Below, piece by piece: positions 1-8,323 of a DNA stretch of 64,000 nucleotides. Source of the stretch: Caryophanales bacterium UBA6380 (GTDB lineage: Bacteria > Bacillota_I > Bacilli_A > RFN20 > CAG-826); contig DJQS01000007.1 in assembly GCA_002438785.1 (NCBI GenBank), positions 73,716 to 137,715 of the forward strand, in the 5' to 3' direction. Both the position numbers and the translations under genes were made by a program. Within the stretch, counting starts at the first letter, position 1. Every line of letters starts with the position of its first letter. The notes beneath the pieces were generated by a model. It worked only from the letters and a program-made list of their open reading frames with translations. It was not told where the DNA came from and ran no database searches.

Positions 1-1337
1 ATAACTATCGAACCTATAAAAGAATTATTATAATTTATATAAACAATAGTTCCTATATCATTAGACTTAACATAATTTAAATGATATTTTTCCATCAATT
101 TTTGATTTCCTGAAAATAATTTTTTGCCTTTATAATCAAGGGAAATCCCTAATCCTTCTAATTCTGAATAATTCTTGATGTAATCTTTGTTAATTACAAT
201 ATTATTAAGTTTATTTTTAATTGCTTGAGCTATTGGATGATTTGAATATAATTCACTAGCTAGGGCTAATTCAAAAATATTATTTCCATCATTAATATTA
301 TTAATTTTTGAAACTTCGAAATTACCTTTAGTAATGGTGCCTGTTTTATCTAGAACAATAGTATCCAATTTGTTTAATTTTTCGATATAAACGCTACCTT
401 TAATTAATGCTTTGAATTTACTAGCTTCGCCAATTCCGATAAAAAACGACATTGGTACACTTATTACTAAACTGCAAGGACAACTGACGACTAAAAAAGA
501 AGCGCCTTTATAAATCCAATTAGACCATATTGAGGAATCGTTTATTCCTAAAAATAAAGGTGGAATAATTGCAACAATAAAAGCTAACGAAACAACAATA
601 GGTGTATAAATTTTTGCAAATTTAGAAATAAATTTTTCTTCTTTTGTCTTTGTATTAGTTGCATTTTCAACCATTTCAAGAACTTTTGATAATGTTGATT
701 CATAAAAAGTAGTAGTAGCTTTTATAACTAATGGTGAAGACTTATTTACAAAACCACTTAAAATTTTATCGCCTTCTTTTAGTTTTTTTGGTAAAGATTC
801 GCCAGTCATTGATGAGGTATCAATTGTACTATTGCCACTAATAATAACACCATCAAGAGGGACTCTCTCCCCTGGTTTTACAATAAACAAATCACCCTTC
901 TTACATTCGAATGGATCTACTTTATTTTCAGTGCCGTTATTAAACAAAGTAACACTATCAGGTCTCATATCCAAAACGGTTTTTACACTATTTTTAGATT
1001 TATTGTATCCAATTTCTTCAATATATGATCCAAGCTTGAAAAATAAAATAACTGCTAGGCCCTCAATATATTCACCTATACAAAATGCAGCGATAGTTGC
1101 AATTAAAGTTAATGTAATTTCATCAAATACATTTCCTTTAATAATATGTTTAAAGGCTTTTATATAATAAGGAATGCCGACTAGTAAATAAGCTATTAAA
1201 GTAAGAGGCAAAATAATAATAATTTTAAATGATACACCGAATAATTTTGCATCACTATAAATAAAACTTAAAATTATACTTAAGATAAGTAATAAAAATG
1301 AAATTATTAAATTGATAATTTGAAATCTTTTTTTCAT
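1..1337 (-). CDS. Heavy-metal P1B-type ATPase, partial (3' end beyond window)
   Basis: This membrane pump is predicted to export Zn(II)/Cd(II)-type ions using ATP. About 445 codons are visible before the window edge cuts it. The metal-binding CPC motif (S-C-P-C-S) is at about residues 285-289, the actuator MTGES motif at about 177-181, and the phosphorylation motif DKTGTITKG starts at about residue 330. Hydrophobic segments lie at the N-terminus. The part after the early ATP-binding region is missing. The chain starts at once with membrane segments and has no N-terminal HMA domain; that domain is a separate gene 2 bp upstream. The ATG at 1337 follows the HMA stop closely, implying translational coupling. 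CPC and the ArsR neighbour favour Zn/Cd/Co over Cu, but the ion is inferred. Confidence 0.93.
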   Translation of the reverse strand, partial: MKKRFQIINLIISFLLLILSIILSFIYSDAKLFGVSFKIIIILPLTLIAYLLVGIPYYIKAFKHIIKGNVFDEITLTLIATIAAFCIGEYIEGLAVILFFKLGSYIEEIGYNKSKNSVKTVLDMRPDSVTLFNNGTENKVDPFECKKGDLFIVKPGERVPLDGVIISGNSTIDTSSMTGESLPKKLKEGDKILSGFVNKSSPLVIKATTTFYESTLSKVLEMVENATNTKTKEEKFISKFAKIYTPIVVSLAFIVAIIPPLFLGINDSSIWSNWIYKGASFLVVSCPCSLVISVPMSFFIGIGEASKFKALIKGSVYIEKLNKLDTIVLDKTGTITKGNFEVSKINNINDGNNIFELALASELYSNHPIAQAIKNKLNNIVINKDYIKNYSELEGLGISLDYKGKKLFSGNQKLMEKYHLNYVKSNDIGTIVYINYNNSFIGSIV

Positions 1338-1339
1338 AA

Positions 1340-1555
1340 TTAAGCAATCCTTTTAAGATATACACCATCTTCAAAATTATTGCAGATCTTAATTATTTTT
1401 TCTAAAATTTCCTCATTTTCAATATCTAGGAATAATTTATTTGTCATAAAATTAATCGTACAAGAATTAATACCCTCAACTTTATTTATTATATTTTCTA
1501 AATTATTTGCACAATTAGCACAATCTAAACCATTTAAAATAAAAACCATTTTCAT
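1340..1555 (-). CDS. Stand-alone HMA metal-binding domain protein
   Basis: A 71-residue protein made of a single heavy-metal-associated (HMA) ferredoxin-like fold. The metal-binding C-x-x-C is in G-L-D-C-A-N-C (Cys12 and Cys15). It lies between the ArsR regulator and the P1B ATPase in one operon (1 bp after the ArsR stop, 2 bp before the ATPase start). It probably acts as the detached N-terminal metal domain or a small metallochaperone for the pump, which has no HMA of its own. The GLDCANC form is typical of Zn/Cd ATPase N-terminal domains; copper chaperones usually have MxCxxC. Confidence 0.88.
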   Translation of the reverse strand: MKMVFILNGLDCANCANNLENIINKVEGINSCTINFMTNKLFLDIENEEILEKIIKICNNFEDGVYLKRIA

Positions 1556-1556
1556 A

Positions 1557-1904
1557 TTATTTTTCCTCCTTAAGATGTCTTCTAGCAGTTTCTATAATTA
1601 TTGATACGTGTTCATCATCTAATGAATAAAAAACGTTTTTACCAACTTTTTTATATTTTACTATTTTATTGTCTTTTAAAGTCTTAAGTTGATGCGAGAC
1701 ACTAGACTTTGTCATATTTACTACATTTGATAAATCATTAACACTTAATTCATGATTATCTAACGCCCAAATTATTTTAAGTCTAGTAGAATCAGCAAAA
1801 ATTTTGAAAAAATCACTAATATCATAAATTTCGTTTTCTGGTATCATTTCTTTCTTTGCTAATTTAACATCTTTTTCATTAAACAATAAACATTCTTTTT
1901 CCAT
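1557..1904 (-). CDS. ArsR/SmtB-family metal-responsive repressor
   Basis: A 115-residue winged-helix regulator, first gene of the metal-export operon. The HTH recognition region is near residues 53-80 (V-x-M-T-K-S-S-V-S-H-Q-L-K). The C-terminal helix carries Asp97-x-His99, ten residues, His110, two residues, Glu113. This matches the alpha-5 Zn(II)/Co(II) site of CzrA/SmtB-type sensors. The alpha-3 cysteine pair of CadC (CVC) is absent (S-V-N instead), so zinc sensing is more likely than Cd/Pb sensing. A GGTGGTG ribosome binding site precedes the ATG. It probably represses its own operon through the operator at 1930-1949. Confidence 0.92.
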   Translation of the reverse strand: MEKECLLFNEKDVKLAKKEMIPENEIYDISDFFKIFADSTRLKIIWALDNHELSVNDLSNVVNMTKSSVSHQLKTLKDNKIVKYKKVGKNVFYSLDDEHVSIIIETARRHLKEEK

Positions 1905-1921
1905 AATTTCACCACCATATA

Positions 1922-1954
1922 ATTATAATAGTTGAACAATCATTCAACTGTCAA
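1922..1954 (-). promoter_or_regulatory. Metal-operon promoter with ArsR/SmtB operator
   Basis: On the minus strand there is a perfect -35 TTGACA (1949-1954), an 18 bp spacer and a -10 TATTAT (1925-1930). The spacer region holds an inverted repeat of 7 bp arms, AGTTGAA (1930-1936) and TTCAACT (1943-1949), with a 6 bp centre. This is the classic form of an ArsR/SmtB operator placed between -35 and -10, so repressor binding would block RNA polymerase and metal would release it. The plus-strand flavodoxin gene starts 46 bp beyond and might also be affected. Confidence 0.85.
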
Positions 1955-1982
1955 GATTATTTTAATTTTGTTTTCTTTTTTG

Positions 1983-1988
1983 TATAAT
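1983..1988 (+). promoter_or_regulatory. -10 box placed for a leaderless flavodoxin mRNA
   Basis: A perfect TATAAT ends 6 bp before the flavodoxin ATG at 1995 and no ribosome binding site lies between them. Transcription would start at or next to the ATG. No good -35 is visible. Confidence 0.5.
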
Positions 1989-1994
1989 AATTAC

Positions 1995-2528
1995 ATGAAA
2001 AATTTAATTATTTATAAAAGCAATACTGGTTTTACAAAAGAATATGCTGAACTTTTAACAAGAAGAATAGTGCCAGCAGAGATTGTTGATTTAAAGCATC
2101 TAAAAAAGAAAATGCTCTTAGAGGCTGATAATATATTCTTCGGAGGTCCAATTAGAAACAATGTTATTCTGGGCCTAAATAAATTTTTGAAAAGTTATGA
2201 AAAAATAAAAAATAAAAATATATTTATTTTTGCTACTGGAATTAAACCATTTACTAGTGAAGTTAAAGATGATGTAATAATGGCTAACGGACTAGATTTG
2301 TATCATGTTAGATTGTATTTACTTCCGGGTGGCATGGATTTATCAAGAATGAAGCCTATTAAAAGAAAATTTATATTACTAGGTTTAAAATTTGCTGCAA
2401 AGAAAGAAGGCATTAGTGAAGATATGATTCTTCAAAGATTTAATACACCAATAAATTACGTGAATTCATCTAATTTAGATAAAATGGTAGATGTTTATCA
2501 TCGCGTTATTTTATTAAATAAAAAGTAG
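1995..2528 (+). CDS. Flavodoxin-domain protein
   Basis: A 177-residue flavodoxin-like protein, probably a small FMN-binding electron carrier or protoporphyrinogen-oxidase/flavodoxin-type enzyme. The FMN phosphate loop S-N-T-G-F-T-K is at residues 9-15, right after the first beta strand (K-N-L-I-I-Y-K), and a second conserved strand-loop is F-F-G-G-P-I-R-N. The upstream ATG at 1932 would add 21 residues, but it lies inside the ArsR operator and has no family similarity, so the ATG at 1995 is chosen. This start has a TATAAT 6 bp upstream and no ribosome binding site. It is divergent from the metal-efflux operon. The exact partner is unknown. Confidence 0.82.
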   Translation: MKNLIIYKSNTGFTKEYAELLTRRIVPAEIVDLKHLKKKMLLEADNIFFGGPIRNNVILGLNKFLKSYEKIKNKNIFIFATGIKPFTSEVKDDVIMANGLDLYHVRLYLLPGGMDLSRMKPIKRKFILLGLKFAAKKEGISEDMILQRFNTPINYVNSSNLDKMVDVYHRVILLNKK

Positions 2529-2558
2529 TATTTTTATTATATAAATATTTTTTTAGTG

Positions 2559-2564
2559 TAAAAT
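2559..2564 (+). promoter_or_regulatory. -10 box placed for a leaderless smpB mRNA
   Basis: TAAAAT ends 7 bp before the smpB ATG at 2572. No ribosome binding site is present between them. This is the same layout as at 1983. Confidence 0.45.
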
Positions 2565-2571
2565 ATCATTT

Positions 2572-3036
2572 ATGGAAAATAAGGAATCTATAAAAATATT
2601 GGTATCGAATAAAAAAGCTTATTTTAATTATTTTTTAAGTGATTTTTTAGAATGTGGTATTGAATTATTTGGTACTGAAATTAAATCTATTAAAAATCAT
2701 GGTTGTTCGATTAGTGATGCATATTGTGTTATAAAGAATAATCAATTATATATTTTGAATATGAATATTGCTCCTTATGAGAAAGGAACAGTATATAACC
2801 ATGATCCTTTAAGAACTAGAAAACTATTAGCGCATAAAAAGGAAATTTTAAAACTTAATAATAAAGTTATAAAGGATGGATATACGTTAATTCCTACAAA
2901 AATTTATTTAAAAAAAGGATTATGCAAAATAGAAATTGCTTTAGGAAAAGGTAAAAAACTTTATGATAAACGTGAATCTATTAAAGAAAGAGATGATTCA
3001 AGGAATATGGCTAAAGCAATTAAGAGGGATCGCTAG
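2572..3036 (+). CDS. smpB: SmpB, tmRNA-binding trans-translation protein
   Basis: SmpB binds tmRNA and brings it to stalled ribosomes to rescue them and tag the partial peptide. At 154 residues it has the usual family length. Visible landmarks are the N-terminal K-A-Y-F-N-Y-F, the oligonucleotide-binding core G-T-E-I-K-S-I-K, the P-x-x-Y stretch (A-P-Y-E-K-G), and a basic C-terminal tail (K-R-E-S-I-K-E-R-D). The tail normally lies in the mRNA channel. The gene ends directly against the next gene (stop then ATG with no gap). The tmRNA gene itself was not found in the window. Confidence 0.96.
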   Translation: MENKESIKILVSNKKAYFNYFLSDFLECGIELFGTEIKSIKNHGCSISDAYCVIKNNQLYILNMNIAPYEKGTVYNHDPLRTRKLLAHKKEILKLNNKVIKDGYTLIPTKIYLKKGLCKIEIALGKGKKLYDKRESIKERDDSRNMAKAIKRDR

Positions 3037-3852
3037 ATGCATCAAAAGCAAACCTTATTATATAAGATATCATTTAGTGCATTATTTATCGCACTTACTA
3101 TTATTTTATCAAGATTTTTTTCTATACCTGGATTATTTGGCTTACCTTTTTTAAAGATTAGCTTTTCAAATAGCATTGTTTTATTTAGCTCATTTTATTT
3201 AGGACCTTTTTGGGGTGTAGTTGTTGGTGGATTATCTGACACTATTGGTGCAATTTTATTTCCTCAAGGTGGAGCTTATAATCCAATTTATACGATCCCA
3301 GCTTTATTAACTGGTCTTTTTCCTTATTTATTTTATAAATTATTTAGTAAAAGTAAATTAGATAGTAAATTCCCTATTACATTAACATTTTTATTGACTA
3401 TTTTTTGCTTACTAGTCAGCATTGTTTTTATATTTAACGATAATATTATAAGTGGAAAGAAGGTGTATCATTTCGACTTGTTGATGAAAATTACTATTAT
3501 AAGTTTATCCTATTTATTATCTATTATTTATATTGTCGGATCCTATTTAATTAAAAAGAAGTTTTCGAAAACAAAAATTAATAGCAATTTTAATATTTTT
3601 TGCTTATTAAGTGCAATGTTTTATACTTATATGGTTATAAAAAATCCAACAAGTTCTGTCATTTCATCATTTTTATTAAATTATGATTTTTTCTTCATTC
3701 TTTTTATTAAATTGTTAACTGGATTCTTTACATGTTTAGTACATAGTATTTTAGTGATATTTTTATTAAATGTATCACAAATGTATAGTTATGAATGTGC
3801 ACTTTTATCTAAATATAAATTTGTTGATAGGAGAAAAAATGAAATCAAATAA
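3037..3852 (+). CDS. ECF transporter S component (folate-type)
   Basis: A 271-residue polytopic membrane protein. The N-terminal 90 residues match substrate-binding (S) components of ECF vitamin transporters of the FolT kind: a first helix with S-A-L-F-I-A-L-T-I-I-L-S-R, then L-P-F-L-K-I-S-F-S and G-x-V-V-G-G-L-S-D-T-I-G-A-I-L-F-P. It would use the shared ecfA1-ecfA2-ecfT module at 7.5-10 kb. It is longer than the usual S component of about 170-190 residues, with extra hydrophobic segments in the second half. Folate is the best guess for the substrate, not certain. No riboswitch is visible because it follows smpB without a gap. Confidence 0.78.
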   Translation: MHQKQTLLYKISFSALFIALTIILSRFFSIPGLFGLPFLKISFSNSIVLFSSFYLGPFWGVVVGGLSDTIGAILFPQGGAYNPIYTIPALLTGLFPYLFYKLFSKSKLDSKFPITLTFLLTIFCLLVSIVFIFNDNIISGKKVYHFDLLMKITIISLSYLLSIIYIVGSYLIKKKFSKTKINSNFNIFCLLSAMFYTYMVIKNPTSSVISSFLLNYDFFFILFIKLLTGFFTCLVHSILVIFLLNVSQMYSYECALLSKYKFVDRRKNEIK

Positions 3853-4060
3853 GAGTAAATTAATTTTAAAGATTTTTATCGTGATTGTTATTTTAGTATT
3901 ATTAAGTTTTGTTATTTATTTAATTGTAATTGGATTATTGCCTGAAGGCTCAAATAAAGATTATTGTGATGATGATAATGGTTGCACTGTTGGTGGCAAA
4001 AATATTAGGTATGGGATTAATTATTTTTTAACACATTTAAAGGCACATGGTAAATTCTAG
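3839..4060 (+). CDS. Small single-pass membrane protein, unknown
   Basis: A 73-residue protein with one strong transmembrane helix at about residues 8-32 (rich in I, V and L) and a short exported or cytosolic tail with an acidic and cysteine-containing patch (Y-C-D-D-D-N-G-C). The ATG at 3839 has an AGGAG ribosome binding site and overlaps the end of the S-component gene by 14 bp, suggesting coupled translation. The 3' end overlaps the convergent amidohydrolase gene by 44 bp. No family is recognised. Confidence 0.6.
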   Translation: MKSNKSKLILKIFIVIVILVLLSFVIYLIVIGLLPEGSNKDYCDDDNGCTVGGKNIRYGINYFLTHLKAHGKF

Positions 4061-4847
4061 TAGCATTTTTATACATTAGATTATTAATATCGTTAGATGA
4101 TAAATTAATGGAATTTTTAAAATAATTTTCATATATTTTCTCATTTAAAGTATTTACCCCATCAATTGGATTATCAGTTCCAAATATAACCCTATCCATT
4201 AAATTATTTTCTTTTAATATTTTTATAAAATGAATATCTACCCATGCAGTATCACAATATAAATTTGGATTCTCTTTTAAAGCGATAAGAATTTCTTTAT
4301 GATCAGTTTCTAAGACACAATGTGCTGCTATAAAATTAATAGATGGATACTTTTTACAAACTCTTATTAGATATTTTAATTGACTATATTTATCATTTGC
4401 AGTATGAACTAATATTGGTAAATTAAATTTAGTAGCTATATCAAAAAAAGATGTAACTTTTTTATCACTAATTCTTAAGTGAGATAAATATGGGTGAAAT
4501 TTAAGACCATATATTTTTTCCTTGTGATTTTTAATAAAATATTCAATTTCTGCAACGTTTTTTTCGCTAAATGGTCTAATCCAAATTAACATGCCAAATG
4601 TATTAGGATATTTTTTAATCAGATTAAGTAATTTTTTACATCCTTCAATTGTAGAAACAATTTTTGAAAAATTTGAGTTTTCTTTAAACTCAGTTCCATC
4701 AAAAGAGATTAATGAAAATGAAATATTATGTTCATTTATTGACGTTATAAGATTATTTTCACATTTCTTTAACGTAGGCCAAAAACCATAATGGGAATGG
4801 GAATCTATAATATATTTAGGTTGAATGCTTGATTTATTTTTTGACAT
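4017..4847 (-). CDS. Amidohydrolase-family (TIM-barrel) metal hydrolase
   Basis: A 276-residue amidohydrolase-2-like protein (decarboxylase/lactonase-type TIM barrel). Metal-site signatures are D-S-H-S-H near residue 16, G-L-K-F-H-P in the middle, L-V-H-T-A-N, A-A-H-C, and F-G-T-D-N-P-I-D near the C-terminus; the Asp of the last is the usual catalytic metal-binding residue. The substrate cannot be told. The start overlaps the end of the upstream membrane protein gene by 14 bp, so the two form an operon. It converges with, and overlaps, the small gene ending at 4060. Confidence 0.85.
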   Translation of the reverse strand: MSKNKSSIQPKYIIDSHSHYGFWPTLKKCENNLITSINEHNISFSLISFDGTEFKENSNFSKIVSTIEGCKKLLNLIKKYPNTFGMLIWIRPFSEKNVAEIEYFIKNHKEKIYGLKFHPYLSHLRISDKKVTSFFDIATKFNLPILVHTANDKYSQLKYLIRVCKKYPSINFIAAHCVLETDHKEILIALKENPNLYCDTAWVDIHFIKILKENNLMDRVIFGTDNPIDGVNTLNEKIYENYFKNSINLSSNDINNLMYKNATRIYHVPLNVLKNN

Positions 4848-5631
4848 TAGTAGAAGTGTTATTACTATTAATTTTTTGAACTATAGTACTATCGCTATTT
4901 GAAGTTGAATAATTACTAGGGTGAACAACTATTTTTGTTCTATTAGGCTTGACTCCAATATAAAGTTTATTTTGTTTTGAATAATTATGACCATTACATT
5001 GATTGTTAGCGGTGATTAATTCATTATATTTATTATTTTTAATACAATATTCGATAAATTTTTCTTTTTTAGTTTTCTTTCTTTTAAAAGATTCTCCTAA
5101 ACAAGTAAAGATGAAATTTAAATAATAAAGAGTTGATATAGCTGTAAAAAGTAAGAAACCAATTAAGAATGCTACATTAATGATTTTTATTACAAGATCT
5201 TCATCACCTGATTGAATATTTTTAAATGTAATAATAGTTTTTATTTCATCAAATTTATTTAAATTAAATAAAACATAGTAACTAACCGAAGTTATAAAGT
5301 AAAATAAGGCAGTAACAACTAAGATAAGAATTATAGAAATTAAAGGGAACAATTTTTTTCTAATAATACTAAATAATAATAAAATTATGATTGTCAGCGC
5401 ACTTAAAAAAGGAATAACTAAAATTATCAAAGAATAATAATTTTTGTTATTTAGAGCGCTTTTTAAAGGTTCAACTAAATATTGATTATAATTATGATAA
5501 TCAAAATAACCTGTTAGTTTAGGGCTAATAATTTTGACTAAATTTGATTCACAAAAAAAGAGTAGTAGAACAATGCTAATTCCTAATAGAATGACTTCAA
5601 ATATGAAGCCAAAAATAATTTTTCTTTTCAT
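4834..5631 (-). CDS. Four-helix membrane protein with Asn/Ser-rich tail, unknown
   Basis: A 265-residue protein with about four hydrophobic helices: one at residues 5-27, two between about 60 and 125, and one at about 148-175. A basic and polar cytosolic tail follows, ending in an Asn/Ser/Thr-rich low-complexity run. No conserved family motif was recognised. It is the first gene of a two-gene operon with the amidohydrolase. A TAAAAT box lies 6 bp before its ATG and there is no ribosome binding site. It is divergent from pepT. Confidence 0.7.
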   Translation of the reverse strand: MKRKIIFGFIFEVILLGISIVLLLFFCESNLVKIISPKLTGYFDYHNYNQYLVEPLKSALNNKNYYSLIILVIPFLSALTIIILLLFSIIRKKLFPLISIILILVVTALFYFITSVSYYVLFNLNKFDEIKTIITFKNIQSGDEDLVIKIINVAFLIGFLLFTAISTLYYLNFIFTCLGESFKRKKTKKEKFIEYCIKNNKYNELITANNQCNGHNYSKQNKLYIGVKPNRTKIVVHPSNYSTSNSDSTIVQKINSNNTSTNVKK

Positions 5632-5637
5632 ATATTT

Positions 5638-5643
5638 ATTTTA
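5638..5643 (-). promoter_or_regulatory. -10 box placed for a leaderless mRNA (gene 4834-5631)
   Basis: On the minus strand TAAAAT ends 6 bp before the ATG at 5631, with no ribosome binding site between. This is the same layout as at 1983 and 2559. Confidence 0.42.
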
Positions 5644-5717
5644 ATTTATTATCAAATAATTATCTATAATTATTATTTTTATTTTATAATGATTCAAATA
5701 TATAAAGGAAATATCTT

Positions 5718-6914
5718 ATGAACTTATTAGAAAGATTTAAAAAATATATTAGTTTCGATACTATGAGTGATGAAAATAGTTTAACTATACCTTCAAGTAA
5801 AAAAGAAATTGAATTTGGAAAAATATTAGTAAATGATTTGCATGAAATAGGTTTAAAAAATGCTTATCAAGATGAATATGGTTATGTTTATGGCTATCTT
5901 GATTTAAATAAAGATAAAACGATAGGTCTTATTGCTCACATGGACACCGCTCCAAGTTTTATCGGAGGTTGTACTGATCCATTGTTTGTTAAAAACTATA
6001 ATGGAAGCAACATTACATTAAAAAGTGGTGATGTTTTGACAAAAAAAGAGTTTCCTATTCTTAATGACTTGATCGGCGACGATTTATTATTTACCGATGG
6101 ATATCACCTTTTAGGTGGAGATGATAAAGCTGGTATAGTTATAATATTTGAATTTATCAAATATTTATTATCTAATAAAAATTCATCTAATTATAATATA
6201 TCGATATGTTTTACAATAGATGAAGAAATAGGTAGAGGACCAGATAAGTTTGATATTAAGAAAATGAATGCTGATATTGCATATACTCTTGATGGTGAAT
6301 CAATTTATGAAGCTAATTATGAAAATTTTAATGCCGCTAGCGCAACTATTGATTTTTATGGAGTAAATGTTCATCCTGGAAATGCAAAAGATATAATGGT
6401 TAATTCTATTTTAGCAGCAATTAGTTTTAATAATTTATTGCCAAATAATATGATACCTAGTAAAACATCAGATTATGAAGGATTCATCCATTTAGAAGAA
6501 TTTAAAGGTGATGTAAATAAAACAACCTTAAAATATATTCTTAGAGATCACGATGAACAGTTATTAGAAAATAAAAAAGAAATGTTAATAAAAGCCAAAG
6601 AGCAAGTTTTAGAGGAATATAAAGGCCTAAAAATAAATCTTATTATCAAGGATGATTACAAAAATATGGGACCATATTTTATTAAACATCGTGAAGCTTT
6701 GGAATTAATAAATAAGGCCTATTTAAATAGTAAGATTAAAATAAAATATACCCCTATAAGAGGAGGAACAGATGGAGCAACTATTACTTATATGGGACTT
6801 CCTTGCCCTAATTTAGGGGTTGGTGATTTTTCTCCGCATGGTAAATTCGAATTTGTTTCTATTTCCCAAATGAAAAAAATGGTTGAAATTTTAAAAAACC
6901 TTGCAAAAAACTAA
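5718..6914 (+). CDS. pepT: Peptidase T (tripeptide aminopeptidase)
   Basis: A cytosolic di-zinc M20-family aminopeptidase that removes N-terminal residues from tripeptides. At 398 residues it has normal family length. Metal and catalytic motifs are I-A-H-M-D-T-A-P (residues about 76-83), G-G-D-D-K-A-G-I (about 136-143) and D-E-E-I-G-R-G-P (catalytic and metal Glu pair, about 170). R-G-G-T-D-G-A in the C-terminal half and the terminal H-G-K-F-E-F also fit. A TATAAT at 5685-5690 and an AAAGGA ribosome binding site precede the ATG. A hairpin of CTTGC and GCAAG with A/T-rich inner stem spans the stop codon (6900-6927) and may act in termination. Confidence 0.95.
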   Translation: MNLLERFKKYISFDTMSDENSLTIPSSKKEIEFGKILVNDLHEIGLKNAYQDEYGYVYGYLDLNKDKTIGLIAHMDTAPSFIGGCTDPLFVKNYNGSNITLKSGDVLTKKEFPILNDLIGDDLLFTDGYHLLGGDDKAGIVIIFEFIKYLLSNKNSSNYNISICFTIDEEIGRGPDKFDIKKMNADIAYTLDGESIYEANYENFNAASATIDFYGVNVHPGNAKDIMVNSILAAISFNNLLPNNMIPSKTSDYEGFIHLEEFKGDVNKTTLKYILRDHDEQLLENKKEMLIKAKEQVLEEYKGLKINLIIKDDYKNMGPYFIKHREALELINKAYLNSKIKIKYTPIRGGTDGATITYMGLPCPNLGVGDFSPHGKFEFVSISQMKKMVEILKNLAKN

Positions 6915-7028
6915 TTTTTTTAGCAAGATGTAATTTTGAATTTTGAATATTGTTTTATAGATATTTCTAAAACATCATAGAACATATAAATAAATAGTGT
7001 AAAATATTTAATGCTTAGGAGGTATATC

Positions 7029-7496
7029 ATGGAAAGATTAAGTTGGGATGAATTTTTTATGGGGATAGCCATGTTAACAGCTAAAAGAAGTAAAGACCCT
7101 TCGACTCAAGTTGGTGCTTGTATTGTAGATGATGACAATAAAGTTGTTTCTATTGGCTATAATGGTATGCCTAGACATTGCGATGATAATTGCTTGACAT
7201 GGGAAAAAGGCGATGATTTAAATAATAAATATTTATATGTTTGCCATGCCGAATTTAATGCAATTTTAAACACAAGAAATGGTTCTTATTTAAAAGGATG
7301 TAGAATTTATGTTACTTTATTTCCTTGTAATGAATGCGCAAAGGCAATTATTCAAACTGGCATTAAGGAAGTTATTTATTTAAGTGATAAATATAGTGAA
7401 CAACTTTCATCTAGAGCAAGTCGAAAATTATTAGAACTTGCAGGTGTAAAAATAACAAAATACAATGGTAGATTTAAAGAAGTGGTTTTAAAATAA
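7029..7496 (+). CDS. dCMP deaminase (ComEB-like)
   Basis: A zinc-dependent deaminase predicted to convert dCMP to dUMP for thymidylate synthesis. Zinc and catalytic motifs are C-H-A-E-F-N-A (His and Glu) and P-C-N-E-C-A (two Cys). With 155 residues it is a normal single-domain member. The start at 7029 is chosen because AGGAGG lies 6 bp before it; an in-frame ATG at 7011 lies upstream of that site. A TAAAAT box at 7000-7005 implies a very short leader. Its stop overlaps the ecfA1 start by 1 bp, so it heads the ECF operon. Confidence 0.93.
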   Translation: MERLSWDEFFMGIAMLTAKRSKDPSTQVGACIVDDDNKVVSIGYNGMPRHCDDNCLTWEKGDDLNNKYLYVCHAEFNAILNTRNGSYLKGCRIYVTLFPCNECAKAIIQTGIKEVIYLSDKYSEQLSSRASRKLLELAGVKITKYNGRFKEVVLK

Positions 7497-8323
7497 TGAG
7501 TAAAGATTTTGCAATTGAAGTCAAAAATGTAGATTTTTCATATCAAAATGGAGTTGACGTCTTAAAAAATATTAGTTTCAATATTAATAAAGGTGAATAT
7601 GTCACGTTAATTGGACATAATGGAAGTGGAAAATCTACTCTTGCTAAATTAATGGCATATTTAATTGAACCAAATTCAGGTGAAATTTATATAAATGGTT
7701 TACAATTAAAAGATGAAAATATAAAAAAAATACGCTCAACCATTGGAATAGTTTTTCAAAATCCAGATAATCAATTTATTGGTTCAACAGTACAAGATGA
7801 TATTGCTTTTGGACTTGAAAATCGATGTGTTCCTTATGAGAAAATGCATGCTTTAGTTAAAGAATATGCTAAAAAGGTAGATATGGAAAAATATTTGGAT
7901 AAGGAGCCAAGTGAACTTAGTGGTGGACAAAAACAACGTGTTGCTATCGCAGGTATTTTAGCTTTGGGGCTTAAAGTCATTATTTTTGATGAGGCTACGA
8001 GTATGCTAGACCCTGAAGGCGTAGAAGATATTAAAAAATTAATCTTTAATATGAAAAAATCTGATCCTGAACTGACTTTTATATCTATTACACATGATAT
8101 TGAAGAAGCATATTTAAGTGATCGTGTTATTATTTTAAATAAAGGTAAAATATTTAAAGAAGGAAATCCTATTGATGTTTTTGATAATGAGGAAGATTTT
8201 TCTAATTTAGGATTAGATTTACCATTTGCTTTAAAACTCAAAAAAGCTTTATTAAAAAAAGGGATTAATATTCCTAAGGAAATTAAAAGTATTGAGGAGC
8301 TTAGTACTTATTTATGCAGATGA
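7496..8323 (+). CDS. ecfA1: ECF transporter ATPase A1
   Basis: One of the two ATP-binding subunits of the energy-coupling-factor module that powers vitamin uptake by many S components. Walker A G-H-N-G-S-G-K-S-T is near residue 38, the Q-loop F-Q-N-P-D-N-Q near 86, signature L-S-G-G-Q-K-Q-R, and Walker B I-I-F-D-E-A-T-S. F-Q-N-P-D-N-Q is typical of EcfA1. At 275 residues the length is normal. It overlaps the upstream and downstream genes by 1 and 10 bp. It ends in TGA. Confidence 0.96.
   Translation: MSKDFAIEVKNVDFSYQNGVDVLKNISFNINKGEYVTLIGHNGSGKSTLAKLMAYLIEPNSGEIYINGLQLKDENIKKIRSTIGIVFQNPDNQFIGSTVQDDIAFGLENRCVPYEKMHALVKEYAKKVDMEKYLDKEPSELSGGQKQRVAIAGILALGLKVIIFDEATSMLDPEGVEDIKKLIFNMKKSDPELTFISITHDIEEAYLSDRVIILNKGKIFKEGNPIDVFDNEEDFSNLGLDLPFALKLKKALLKKGINIPKEIKSIEELSTYLCR

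Noticed and set aside
2529..3036. Folate or other riboswitch for the S component
   Set aside because: The gene follows smpB with no gap and no long leader is present.
6900..6927. Terminator after pepT
   Set aside because: A stem exists (CTTGC/GCAAG with A/T inner pairs) but no T-run follows on the plus strand, so it is only mentioned in the pepT entry.
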